Shown here piece after piece: positions 37,152 to 48,911 of a DNA stretch of 64,000 nt. The translations under genes and the position numbers were made by a program. This DNA is from Choanephora cucurbitarum (lineage: Eukaryota; Mucoromycota; Mucoromycetes; Mucorales; Choanephoraceae): the NCBI GenBank assembly GCA_025331435.1, contig JAIWNI010000090.1, positions 51,054-115,053 of the forward strand, given 5' to 3'. Numbering within the stretch: the stretch's first letter is position 1; each line of letters starts with the position of its first letter. The notes under the pieces were generated by a model that was not told where the DNA came from, did no database searches, and saw only the letters and a program-made list of their open reading frames with translations.

Positions 37152-37720
37152 TTATTGTTGATCTTTGTTTGTCTAAGAGAAAAAGTCAGTAAAAAGGATA
37201 GAGCTTTTGGCTTTTCAATATGCATACCTGTGTACCAACAACAGATCCTATGATAATAGCAAGGATAACCAAAACAGTGACAGCAATAATAATCTTCCAT
37301 TTCAAGTCCTTCCACCACATTCGCTTGCGGACTTGGTTAGCACCACGACGGAAATGACCAGCTGTTGCTTGTAAGTCCTCTATTGAAAAAAACAAAGGTT
37401 AAACTATCCCAAAAAGAAATCTTCTGGATTGCATCATTGATTTTTTTTATTTTACCTGTCTTTCCTCTTAAATCATCCATTCGTTCACCTCTTTGGACTA
37501 CTTTATCAATATTTTCTTGCATAATGCCCACTACCTCATCCACTTGTTTTTGAACTTGGGATGTTTTTGAGTTCTCTTTTCCAGCACCTGCGCTAAGGTT
37601 AGGAACATAAGGGTCATAAGGTTGTGCCCTATAGATACAGTAGTATTGTCAAGAATAAAACAATTTGTTTTGTTTAGCTGGCTTGTTATTTCTTTTTCTT
37701 GTTAAGAAACAGACTTACAT
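37152..37720 (-). CDS. SNC1: Snc-type synaptobrevin (R-SNARE)
   Basis: Vesicle R-SNARE for fusion of Golgi- and endosome-derived carriers with the plasma membrane. The coding exons are 37720-37719 (the first two bases of the start codon only), 37628-37456, 37379-37228 and 37172-37152, giving 115 aa. The 84-nt first intron begins GTAAGT and ends CTATAG, so ATG is rebuilt from AT and G, followed by GCA CAA CCT. The SNARE helix contains VDEVVGIMQENIDKVVQRGERMDDL with the zero-layer Arg, then FRRGANQVRKRMWWKDLKWK just before the membrane anchor (IIIAVTVLVILAIIIGSVVG). The tail ends in a short TNKDQQ encoded by a 21-nt last exon. No other in-frame ATG precedes the SNARE motif in exon 2, which supports the split start. 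Confidence 0.92.
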
Positions 37721-38753
37721 GTTTATTGAACGTAAAATAGGTTTGAGAAAAAGCAAAGAAGAAGAAGAAAAAACAGAAAAAGAGAGAAAAGCTTATTACT
37801 TCTACAGAAACAGGCTGTATAACAAGCGGCTGGGACACATAAGAAAAAAAAAACTTAGGCGGGCATTGTAATCTAAAATGAAAGAACTTAAGGGTCATTC
37901 TGATCATTTTCTTTATCTAAACTGATAAGCTGCTGATGTTTTAGTGTTGACTGTCTAGAAAATAATCTTTTTAAAAGAAAGCATATATTGGTTGGCAGAT
38001 ATGATATGCTTCTCAATCTCATTTTGACTTGGTTGACAACAAATAAGCTATTGGCGACATGACACAGAAATTAGCAAATTCTCTTTCTGTTTGGAGGGGG
38101 AGGGGAAATGGAAACTAAGCGTTCTGTTTATTTGACTCAGCATGAGCTACAATGCTCTAGGCTTCTCGTATCTTCCTCAGAACTCCTCAGATTGAGACTT
38201 CTTGCTTTCTTTCTCCATTCAATTATAGCGCTAAATGAGAAATAGAAAACCTCTTGTAGGCAAGCTATGCTTTTTCGTTTTGGGAGTACGCAACCCGAAT
38301 AGGTCTATATTTGACCATGTGTCGGATTGTATGATGTCAACCGCACTTTGGATTGGACCAGAAAAATAAAGAAAATTTTTTTAATCCTTCCTATTTTTAA
38401 TTTTCTTTTCCTTTTTTTCTCTCTCTTTCTTTTTTTTTTAATAACACTTTGTTTGACTAGGTAAAGTAAAGCTACTTCTCCAACTGAGTTTTTATTTGCA
38501 ACGCAAAGCAAGACAAACTAAATTTAATCTCTTTTTCTCTTTCCTATAGTTTATCTGGTTTTTTTAAGACAGAAAAAAAAGTAAGAGAAAAAACATCACA
38601 CACAAAAAAAAAAGAGAACAAAACCGAAGCAAGAAAAGAAAAGCCGAAAGAAAAGAAAAGAATAAATCATTTTGCCTCATACGCTTTTTCTCTCTTTTTC
38701 AATATTCTACATTTCCTATAAGTATACATCTATTTTCTCTCTTTTTCATATAA
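37721..38753. promoter_or_regulatory. Divergent 1-kb region between SNC1 and PCF11
   Basis: Non-coding, with long A- and T-rich and CT-rich tracts, especially 38390-38450 and 38560-38750 just upstream of the PCF11 start codon. No gene recognised. Confidence 0.5.
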
Positions 38754-41576
38754 ATGTTCATGAACGATTCAGCAATGAATACCGGTGCTAGGCAACAACA
38801 TCAACAAGGCAACAGAGACCTCGAGCAATTAAAGCGCAACTACAAATCAGCTTTGTCGGAACTCACGTTCAACAGCAAACCAATCATCACCAACCTGACA
38901 ATTATGGCTCAAGACAATCAGGCTGCTGCAAGTTATATCGTTAGAGAAATAGAAAATCAACTCAGAAATGTAAGTTCTTTATTATTATTATTTTTATCTT
39001 CTTTTTTCCTTTTTTTTGTCTATCTTCATATAAAAAAAAAGAACAGTGCAATGCTTTCTCTATAAGCAACTACCTATTTCTTTTTTTAAGAAGGAGGAAG
39101 GCACCATTGCAATACAAAGTTGTACAAAAAACAAAGAAAAAAAAAAGCAAAAAAAAAAAGAGATAGACAGAAACTTCCTCAAAAAAATATCAAGGAGAAC
39201 AAGAAAAAGAAAAAGAAGGGAAAAGGAAAGGGAGTGCAATTGAAAGAACAGAGACGAAATAGATAAAAAAAAAGAGACAAGGAAAGACAAAGCTCTTTTT
39301 CTAAAGGGAAATACATGCCTATGACTTTGTAAAGAGACTATAGAAACGCGTGTTTCTTTATGATTGCCTTTTTTCTCCTTTATTTCCCTTCTTTTTTTTC
39401 CCTCTTCATATACACACATTTAGTTATTGCTTGTTTGAATTTATTGTTTAATATATACAAGAAAGAAAAAGCTCATGCGGTTTACATATTCTATTATTTT
39501 TTTCTGTATATTATGATATTCATAGAATGCTGCTGGACAGAAATTGCCCGTACTTTATTTAATTGATTCTATCTGTAAAAATGTCGGCGGTATCTACATC
39601 TCTTACTTTTCAAGAAATATGGTGAATGTCTTTCTAGACGCATACACTTTGACTGATCCAACGGTAAGAAAGAGCTTTGAAAGGTTGCTCCAAACATGGA
39701 AGAATGGTATGCCTGGTGGTCTTCCTGTCTTTCCTCGTCATGTCATTGAGCCAATTGAGAGATCTATTGTCTATATTCGCGAAAAAACACCTGCCTCCAA
39801 ATATCCTCATCCTCCTTATAACGCAACATCCTCAGGTCCTAAGGGTTCTCCTATGTCCAATTCAATCCATGTCAATCCCAATTTTGTACCTAAAGTAAGG
39901 AAGAAAGCTAAAACTGATTTCAATGCTTATTCATTCTCTATTTTTGTTATTGATAGGATCAACGGGCCAATCCATCCAACAGCAACAGTTCAAGAGATCC
40001 TCGTCATAGAAGTCCTCAAATGGCTGAGAGTAGCATGTCGCCCAATCCAACAAGCACAGATACCATTCTCTCCCAACTGCAATCTTTACTTCCTTCTACA
40101 CCCAATCAAACCATACACAGCGACCCTGTCATGCAAATCATCAGCCAGGTAAGAGAAGGATAACTCAATCTATCGATCCCGTTTAAAAAGATAAATGAAC
40201 ACATTTTCACTCAAAAAAAACTTTTTTTATTAGATTAAGGCCATTCTGCCTACTTTACCTCCTGCTCAAGCAAGTTCAATTGAACAATATCTTGCCCAAA
40301 TTGCTCCCTCTTCTACTTCTACTGTTGCCCCAGTAAATAATCATGTTGTTGCTGCTGCTGCTGGACCAGCATTCACAAGCGCATTGCCTACTCTACAGAA
40401 TTCTCCATTGTCGCATTCCACTCCCTCTCCTACCATTTCCACTTCTAATATTATAAACACATCCACACCACCGCCTTCATTAAATAATACAAGTAGTGTA
40501 GCTACTACCACAGGCACAATGAGTACTTCTTTGAGACCTGTCACTCCTGCTACATCTGCGGCCTCTTTGATTTCAAATGTGGATACAGCAGATTTACTTA
40601 AGAGTCTGACATCCATGGGCTACCTCAGTCCCAACTCAACCCCTTCTACTCTCCCTTCTTCTTCTGTTTCCCCACCTTCTTTCACTCATACCAACGCCAC
40701 AAATCAAACGACACCCATCACATTGGATGTCTTTGGTCCTTTCTTGTTAGACTCCAAAGATCTACAGATACCTCGTCCAGGCGCAGCTGAATTGCTTTAT
40801 TCTGCTGAACCTCTTCAATGTAAGCAGTGTGGTTTTAGATATCCCAAAACGGAAAAAGGACAAGCCAAGATGGATGCTCATCTCGATTCGCACTTTCGAC
40901 AGAACCGAAAGATGAAAGAAAGGACCAAACGCGGTCTTTCACGCTCTTGGTTTGTCACTGTCGATCAGTGGATCAATGGTGAGGGAGGTGAGTTAACTCA
41001 TCAGCAAGGTAAGAAAGAAAGAAAAAAAAAGGCTTTGTTTGATACACTAAAACCCACGTGTGTATTATAGCACCTACTTTTCTACATGACGGCATGGGCC
41101 ATGCCCAGAAGTTAACTGAGAAGTCAAGCCAAGTCAATAATGAAGACAGTATTGACCCTGACTCTTATACTGTTGTTAAGCCAGATGATGATAGTCGAAA
41201 ACCTTGTGCTATCTGTGGCGAGCCTTTCGTCGATTTCTGGAATGATGACGAAGAAGAATGGATGTATAAGAATGCAGTGATGAGTAACAACAAGGTAATT
41301 AGTCCATACAAGAACAAGTTGTTTCTATCTCTGTCTTTCTTACTTATTCATCGGTACGTTCTTTAGCTTTATCACGCCACATGCCACTTGGACACCATTA
41401 AGAGTGGAACACTTGCAGAAACAGATGTTGATATGCAAGATGTAAATAATCAGATATTAAAGCGAAAGTTAGAAACCAATGATGAACAGGTACGTTCTCC
41501 TTTCTTCCTTTTTATATTTAAAAGAAGAACTAATTAAATTATATCTAGATGACAAAACAAGCAAGAACTCAATAGT
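38754..41576 (+). CDS. PCF11: Pcf11, cleavage/polyadenylation factor IA subunit
   Basis: Binds the RNA polymerase II C-terminal domain and drives pre-mRNA 3' cleavage and transcription termination. Seven exons (38754-38969, 39526-39894, 39957-40148, 40234-41008, 41071-41294, 41367-41489, 41550-41576) give 641 aa. Residues about 20-150 form the CTD-interacting domain ([35 protein letters not shown]). A Ser/Thr/Pro-rich middle follows. The first zinc finger is CKQCGFRY...HLDSHF and the second is CAICGEPF...WMYKNAV...YHATCH, the two fingers that flank the Clp1-binding region in yeast. The tail is a basic [10 protein letters not shown] segment. Intron 1 is 556 nt while the others are 60-85 nt. 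An alternative start two codons downstream (38760) is equally possible. Confidence 0.96.
38970..39525 (+). other. Outsized first intron of PCF11
   Basis: GTAAGT donor and TTCATAG acceptor interrupt the CTD-interacting domain between two Asn codons. At 556 nt it is the longest supported intron in the window. It contains long A-rich purine runs (39120-39290) and T-rich segments but no frame that could be a domain exon. Confidence 0.8.
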
Positions 41577-41758
41577 GTATTAACATCTTTTCTTTCAAAT
41601 AAACAAAACATTAGCTTTATACTTCTTTTGTGTAGTACGAAAATGTTGAATTTGTTTTGATTCTTAAATCACCTATAAATCAAACAAAAGGCACAGATGA
41701 AATCAATATAGGGAACTTGCTGCCGATATTGTTGCTGTTGTTTTAACCATATAACTTG

Positions 41759-42810
41759 CTAGAGGAAAGCAGCAATTTGATCGCGGACATGCTCAACTAG
41801 CATGATTGTAAAAAAAGATGCAAAACATACAGTAGTTATAACAAAATACCAAAGCACTGCTATAGGTCCTTGACTCCAATCGAGAAAAGGATATTCCCAG
41901 ACTTTTGTTCTAATTGAACAAAGAAAACATACGTAAACATTGTCCTGAAATTCAACAATCATACTTACGCTCCATAAATGATAAATGTAAGCAGAATATA
42001 AGACACATAAATGAAGAAAACTGGTAGCACCATTCGTATAGACATTCTTACGCGGACCAATACAACCTCAATCATGATCATCAGTAAAGAAGCTCCGTGC
42101 ACTGACAGATTGAGCCAATGTATCAATGGTGGTAACACGACTTGATAAACTATATTTACATCAACGAGATTGAGGAAAATCATGTTGACACCGACAGTAA
42201 AATGTAATTACCAACACCATTTGAATTCGCCAACATTGACCAAAAGATTATTACCATTGATAAACTAAAAGTAGAAAATAGTACGCTTTAGATTAGCCAT
42301 TTCTTCTTCCTCTTTTGTGTGTGCGTGTCTGTATGTGTGTTCAGGGGAGTATAGACTTACTTGAATGTGGCTACAACACTGTACAAGAGAAAATATAGAT
42401 AGTTTAATACAGCATATTGATTTAGTAAGAAATCTAATTTCCTGGTATGAAGATAACGAACATGATGGACTGTGGAAGTCTATCAGTGCTCATTTTAAAT
42501 CGACATGGTCTAAAATGACATAATGTATGTACACACTCACAATAAGATACGCATGCAAACCAATAAAGTTCAGGGTTGTAAATGCGGCAAAAATTGTATT
42601 TGCTCGACCAGCTTTTGTCAATACAGCGAAATAAACCCAGAAAACAATAGTTGAATAAATGGCGTTCAACAACCGAATGATAAACAGAACCTCCGTAGAA
42701 ACCCAATTTGAAGTCATAAATTGTTCTGGAACAAATTGATCGAGGCCAAGCCAATGTACGATAGCTACATGGGAAGGCTCAATTTGTTGATTCATGTATT
42801 TCTCTGGCAT
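41759..42810 (-). CDS. Multi-pass membrane protein, tentatively FAR-17a/AIG1-like
   Basis: Five exons (42810-42533, 42378-42361, 42264-42212, 42149-41969, 41909-41759) give 226 aa with all phases consistent; exon 2 is only 18 nt. About six hydrophobic segments are visible, including VLFIIRLLNAIYSTIVFWVY, FIGLHAYLIVSV, LSMVIIFWSMLA, VFFIYVSYILLTFIIYG and AVLWYFVITTVCFASFF. A loop His (NLSVHGASLLMIMIE) followed later by KVWEYPFLDW resembles the His and YPFL motifs of AIG1/ADTRP lipid hydrolases, which cleave fatty-acid esters of hydroxy fatty acids using a Thr and a His. The resemblance is partial, so the family is uncertain. The 154-nt intron 1 is long and the tiny exon 2 is the weakest part of the model. 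Confidence 0.65.
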
Positions 42811-42890
42811 GTCAATTTAAAACAAGCTATGAAAGAAAGGAAAAGAAACAAAAAAAGAAAAAAGTTCTGTATTTATGAATTAATATTCCT

Positions 42891-43235
42891 ATGAGCTTGA
42901 TACAAAGCTTGCTCATGGGATATAGAGTTAAAATGTCATGTTTTACCTATGCAATTAGAATCCAAGCACTGCTGCATAAAATTCTTTTGATTTTTGCGCT
43001 GATTGAAAGGTTAATAGAATTGGTTGCCGTGCTGAAAGAAAGTCTTTCGATTGCCAGCAATATTAACAGACCTGATAAATATTCTGTTCTTATTTTGTTT
43101 GTAGCCATTTGCTTTTACCTTGCAATATTTTTAGTCTTCTTGGCAATACGTTTTTTCTGTTTTGTTACATTTATTAGAAAAAAGTTTAATTCAGTAGAGG
43201 TTTCTGCTTCATGTGTAGCATCTTCAAGTTTTTGA
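42891..43235 (+). CDS. Small putative two-helix membrane protein
   Basis: A single uninterrupted frame of 114 codons, 80 bp from the divergent multi-pass gene. No family was recognised. Two hydrophobic segments are visible (ALLHKILLIFALIERLIELV and SVLILFVAICFYLAIFLVFL), the second followed by a basic RKKF. It ends ASCVASSSF. AT-rich DNA can give hydrophobic frames by chance, so this is a weak call. Conservation in relatives would decide. Confidence 0.3.
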   Translation: MSLIQSLLMGYRVKMSCFTYAIRIQALLHKILLIFALIERLIELVAVLKESLSIASNINRPDKYSVLILFVAICFYLAIFLVFLAIRFFCFVTFIRKKFNSVEVSASCVASSSF

Positions 43236-43455
43236 AACGTTAGCATCTCTTGGACAGTATGAAACATTATGGTTTGAATCTTGATTTAATCTCGTAAAGT
43301 TGTCAGAAACACTTTCTTAGGTAGGCCATTAGCTCTATTTTTTTAAGGTTAAAATGAAACTGCTCTACAAAAAAATCACCAGTGTATTTTTTTTTTAATT
43401 TCTCAATATAGTCTTCCTTATTTTAATACCTCTGTACATATAAACGCATCTTGTC

Positions 43456-44053
43456 ATGTCTTCCTCACCACACCCAGCTACTTCCACTAGAATGAGAGAA
43501 GAAACACCCACTACAACACATGGTTCTCGAACTATCACACTAGATGAAACAATTGCAAACTCTGCAAACGAAATGAGTTCGGACGAAGAAGGAGAACAAG
43601 TCGGTGTACTTCGTCTAACTGGTGATATGGAATCTAGAAGAAGAAGAGTCATTCAGTGGGATGACAATGTGATTGATAATGAACACATGAATAAGAAGAA
43701 ATCTAAAAGTAAGTAAAAAACAAGCATGCTTTAGAAAAAAGATTCTCAACATTATTTTTATAGTCTGTTGTATTTATCATAAACCACGCCCTGTTGGAGA
43801 GTCTTCAGACGATAGTAGTAGTAGTAGCAGTGATGATTCAAGCAACAGTGATAGTGAAGATAGTCATTCAGGTCGCTGCAACCATCGTCATAGTCATAGA
43901 AAGAAGAAAAGAAATCCAAGAGACGTCAGCCCAAATGCATATGAGCGTCAACCTGTTTACAAAGGTAAATGCACATACTTTTTCATTTTCATAAAGAATG
44001 CATCTTTAACAGACACAAATATAGAGCGCATTAAGCCAGTCAACCAACCGTAA
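43456..44053 (+). CDS. YPI1: Type 1 phosphatase inhibitor Ypi1/PPP1R11 (inhibitor-3)
   Basis: Small disordered inhibitor and regulator of protein phosphatase 1 (Glc7). Exons 43456-43708, 43764-43964 and 44013-44053 give 164 aa. The family core is clear: LRLTGDMESRRRRVIQWDDNVIDNEHM, of which RVIQW supplies the RVxF-type PP1 docking motif, followed by NKKKSK and the Cys-rich CCIYHKPRPVGE. A long Ser/Asp run (DDSSSSSSDDSSNSDSED) follows, then a basic His/Arg/Lys-rich segment. The second exon begins exactly at the Cys motif. In yeast Ypi1 with Sds22 helps mature nuclear PP1, which is also a subunit of the cleavage/polyadenylation factor; this is of interest given PCF11 upstream and INTS3 downstream. 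Confidence 0.95.
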
Positions 44054-44553
44054 AGAGAATAGTTAGAATCAAAATGCAATAAATCGTAAGAAGTTCACCA
44101 AGACTTGTTAGTTTTGCAAACATCTGGACTCTTATAGAACGAAATAGTATGTTTGATGCCGATGTCTAGTATTCAATTACCTGAGCACAAGAGCAATGCA
44201 ATTCCAGCTTTGTCATGCAGTTTGCTAGTGTTTTAATAGATGGTCACTTTTGGCATTGCTTATGGAAAAGATTATAAGAAAGAGATAGCTCCAAACTGTA
44301 GATTTGCTCAGCAAGAATACTTAGAAGAGGGTATAAGCAGCCTAGCTGTTTTCTTGACGCTTTGTTATGTTTTACTTTTGTATGAAAAGTGATGATACTT
44401 CCTTTTTATATGTCAATATCTTTCAAATATCATTACGCTGAGTGTTAATATTTATTCACACTGTGGCTTATGGGTGATGCTCTTCATTAAATATGCATGC
44501 ATAACAAAGGGTGTATTATTTCATTTTTCTCTCTCTATTAAACCATCCACCTT
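44054..44553. other. 500-bp intergenic gap
   Basis: Between the YPI1 stop and the INTS3 start on the same strand. AT-rich, no gene recognised; it must hold the YPI1 3' UTR and the INTS3 promoter. Confidence 0.55.
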
Positions 44554-47500
44554 ATGGACCCTAATTCTGAAGCGCGCTCTAAATTATTCGACTTTGATCT
44601 GATAGAGGCTGAAGATGAGCTCGATGCCGTAAGAAACACCATCTCGAATCAAACAGGACAAAACTGTTGTATTAAAGAAAAAGATTGAAACTTATAGGAA
44701 CTCAAAAGAGCCTATGCTCGATACAGCGACGCATCCAAGAACAAGTCTGAAATAGAAATACACAATTATCTGCAGGACAAAGCCTCGCAGAATAAGAAAG
44801 AATACAATGATGTAGTCTCCGCTTTGCTCTATGGTGCCTTGACAGAACCAAACAAAACGCGTATGGTAAGATAGATGAATGTTCAAAGAGTGAACAGTAT
44901 TACTAATTTCATCTAGTTTTTTCAATCCATCAGTTTCGTTAACCGAGATAACTTTGCAAGTATTGTTGCTAAACTTCAGTTCTTGATTATGTCTATCAAA
45001 TTCCAAAGTATACGACAACCTGTTCGAGATCAAGTAAACACACACACAAATACACACATATACAAATACAAATGGCATCATTGTTGATTATTCAAAAAGA
45101 TATTCTGGATTATAGGTGAATTGACCAACCTCAATGTGCAGAATGTAGATGCACTCTATCTTTGTCTGATGCGGCAAATTCGTGGTGGCGATCTTAGTCC
45201 ATTCAACATATCCCTATCAGAGCATGTCCTGAAGATGCTTGATACACACAAAGTTTGGCTAGGAACTAGTCCCAGAGTCATTGCCACATTTGTCTATACC
45301 TATCTCAGAATCATTGTAGACCACAAAACACCTCAGCTTCAGGGACTACAGCAGAGAGAAATACGATTTGTACTTAATCTGATGAGGGACAAGGTAATTT
45401 GGATAACTTTTTATACCTACATGATCATTTATTGTATGTATTAGTGGATGCTTTGTGTTCCTATAGGTCGAGATTTGATTCGGATCTTATACGATCTTAA
45501 AGGAATTAATGAATTTAAACAATTTTGGGACGATCTACTGAACAATCCACAAAGCATCTCCCCACACTTCAAAGGTATTGTTCAACATACGCCATTTTAG
45601 CAGCTGCTGATATAGTATGGCAATAGGCATTGATACCATTTTGAAGACTCCAACATCTAAAGAGTTCTTACGATCCAGACTTACACCAGATATTGAATTC
45701 AAGTTGCTTTTTATCCTTCAGAATGTAATGGCATCAAATGCAATATGTAGACAATCCATTAACATCATATTCCTACAATAGCTTCGAGCTACACAGTATC
45801 AAAGAAACCTTAACTGGTTTGTACAACGCTTCTTGAGTACTCCTGAAGCAGAACATTATTATGCCGATGTGATACGATATATTGTCGCTGGTTGGTATCC
45901 ATCAAATCAAATTCTTCAAAGCGATATTGTTCCTCGCTATGTTGTAATTGGTGGCATGATGCGTCTAATCAAAGTATGGCTTTTAGGTGTCATAGATACA
46001 TAATTGACTTTTTGCTAAGTCTTGTTTTTCTGTTGATAGAACACTATTGTCTTATCTAATGTCAAGACAGCATTAATTTACGATTGGCTTTTCTTTACAG
46101 CAGCAGACAATATTATGTTTATTGGTAGTAGCGTTTGTGTTTGATTTATTCTTGGTTGTTTTAACTAGATCTTTCTATTTTGCAGAGCCAGCCATGCTTT
46201 TAATGGAGCGATCTGCCGAAAGATATCCACAAATCACTTCTAGCATCATGGAGTTTTTAAAAAAATCAGCCGACGAGTTCTTTCCCCCTTTGAAAGATTA
46301 TATGGCTTCGTGCATCACATGCGGTATGCGTGCATTACTGAGCAAAGGCGTAATTCGTAGCCTGATGCCAATCTATCAATGCCCTACAACAGAGCCTATT
46401 ACGCGTGAATACATGCGATCCTTGTTTTCAGAGTTCTTGATGGATGACAGAGTGCAGCAGCAATCAGTCATAAGCCAACCCCTATTCAATCCATCCGATT
46501 CACCTGCCGTACGAAGCACGCCCTCTACACCTAAAGCAGGCAGCTCATACGAGCATGAAGAAATCGACTATAGTGATAACCAAACATCAAAGAAGCAGCA
46601 GACAGCTAAACTACAATCTTCTAATATGACTGCCATAAAAGAGGATGAAGATGTGGATGCTTATCTTTATGGAGATTCTGACATGAATAATGAGGATACA
46701 GATATGGCAACACCGGCCTCTGAAGATAAGTCTGAATTAGCTCAGACTCCTTTAAAAAATGAAGATATTATTATGAATGATGCAAATCAAGGCTTAGAAG
46801 TAGATCATGAAGAATCAGAACTACACGATTTGGAAGAAAGAATAGAGGAAGAAGGAAAAGAGGAAGAAGAAGAGGAAGAAGAAGAGGATGCAGCTGGAGA
46901 TGACGGGATGCAGTCTCATCAATCTTATTGGATTTTTGGCGATTCTTTAAAAAAATTTAAGAAGGCTTGCGCTGATACCATCTTAGCCTTGAAGCAAAAT
47001 GATATAGAGCGATACAACGAACAAAATATGCTTTCTAAAAAGAGCTTAAAAGAAATTATGGCTGTTTTTCTTCGCATGGTAAGTTGGTTCTTCTTAAAAG
47101 AAAAAGGAGAAAATACAAGGCTCTGATTATCCTGGAACATAGGCAATACCTGCAGAGACATTAGGTTCAGCTATTGGGATATCTATACGAAATTCGATTG
47201 TCGCTAATTTGTTGACTCACAATCCAATATTTGACAAAGCTAGCTCATTGGATGATAATGCTGTCATTCAAGATCCAAGCAAAGATGTATTTGACTTAAT
47301 CATGGTCACATTCTGGAGTGGATGTAATAACGATGCCTCTCGGGATAAAATCATCAGATTGTTTAGTCAGATAGCACACTCCAAGAAAGCTAACAAGACC
47401 AAGCGCCATTTGATAGGTATGCGATGGTGGTCATTTGTCGCAAGGTAAGAGCGTCATCCAGGTCAGTCTACAAAGTTTGTTTTAACAGGTTTCATTCTCT

Positions 47501-48705
47501 TAATTTAGTCAGATGCAAAACGAAGCGTCAGAATCACTCGATGTTTTTGAGTGGTTTCCAAACATAATCAACGATTACACCACGTTTGTATCCCATTCAT
47601 TCGATGTTAAAGAATCGACAATTGATCAGAACGATTATCTCAAAGATTATCTAAAAGGAGATTTACAGGTAATTTATTTGGAGAGAAAGGAAAAGGAAGC
47701 TTGTACAAACTAAACTCTATTGTTATAGGCTCTTGCAGAGAAAAATGTAGTACAGTTCAACCACATTATACCATTGCTATACCGTTATCTTCCAGCTGTA
47801 ACTGTTGGCGATTTAGATATATTGAAGCTTACTATTTTAATGTTATTACCGGAAACTGTGAGTTTTGACCACCAAAGAGTAGTGGACATTTGCTTTCTCT
47901 TTTCTAACTCAAAAGTTTGATTCTTCTTTCTTAGCTAAGCCAATTTGCCTGTCAACTTCATAGTGGTGGATTATCAGTTTTTGGAGATCAAATTATATCA
48001 GTATATGATACAGAACTCTTAAATCTCAGCTCATATGAAGCAACATGCTTATGGCAACTCTTAGCAGCAGAACTTCACGGAAAACATGATGACATCAACA
48101 GTTTTCTTAAAACGCCTCAAATCACTCATATTATGCAGACCAGCTGTAAGATACAACTTGTGAATAACCAATACCAATCAGGCTAACATGCTGCTTATAG
48201 TGATGTTTGAATCTGTGCCTTGTTTGCTTTCGATGCTCACTTCAGTTTCTCCCTCAAGGGATTTACTTTGTTCTATCCTAAAGATTATACCTGGAACAGT
48301 GAAAGCATCCCTACCTCAAGTCCAACTTGTAATGGCTTCTATTCAGTACTGGTCATTGAATGCATCAGATCCATTGGTTCATTCTATGAACGAGCTAGCT
48401 ACATGGTTGACGGAACAGCTTGAAAATGAAGAACCACAAGGCGATCTAGCAGTCTTGTTGTTGAGTATCTTGGACTTATGGTGGAAGCAACAAGCGACAT
48501 CAGGTAATACATCAACTGTCAATAATTTATTGGTAGCCTATATTGATCTCTTGAATTAGAATGGCTGAAGAAGCAAAAGCTGTTGCTGTCGAATCTCTAC
48601 AAATTGAGTAGTTTTACAGAACACACCTGCCCTAAAGAATGGTCTGGTGAGCCTAATAGAAAGAAGAAGAGAGCCATTCTACCAGATTCGGACGAAGAAG
48701 ATTAA
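44554..48705 (+). CDS. INTS3: Integrator complex subunit 3 (INTS3/SOSS-A)
   Basis: Homologue of the animal Integrator subunit that also scaffolds the SOSS single-strand-DNA repair complex. Fifteen exons (44554-44628, 44698-44865, 44917-45033, 45100-45393, 45445-45574, 45627-45724, 45782-45973, 46040-46124, 46186-47078, 47143-47444, 47509-47668, 47729-47857, 47935-48145, 48201-48503, 48560-48705) give 1,100 aa, near the human length. The conserved N-terminal half includes LCLMRQIRGGD, FLRSRLTPDIEFKLLFIL, LIYDWLFFTAADNIMFIEPA and the surrounding helical repeats. A Ser/Asp/Glu-rich linker (about residues 480-640) precedes a second helical region with KTKRHLIGMRWWSFVAS. The C-terminus is acidic (LPDSDEED). 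Intron 3 uses an AAAAAG acceptor; the nearby TTATAG would put a stop in frame. Confidence 0.93.
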
Positions 48706-48911
48706 AAGTTATACAAACTAAATATAGATAAGATGCGTAATAAAAGTTCTTTTTTTTTTGTGTGTTGGCATTCGTAAAACTTATAGCATAGGAAAACAGA
48801 CTGTTTTTTATTATCGTGTCTTCTAATAATATTAAGGTATTTGGCATATGCAAATTATTATCAATATATAATACAAAAAAAAAGAAATACTGACGGATTC
48901 TCAGACTATAG
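48706..48911. other. Shared 3' region of converging genes
   Basis: 206 bp separating the stop codons of INTS3 (+) and the Sec7 gene (-). AT-rich; both transcripts must terminate here or overlap. Confidence 0.6.
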
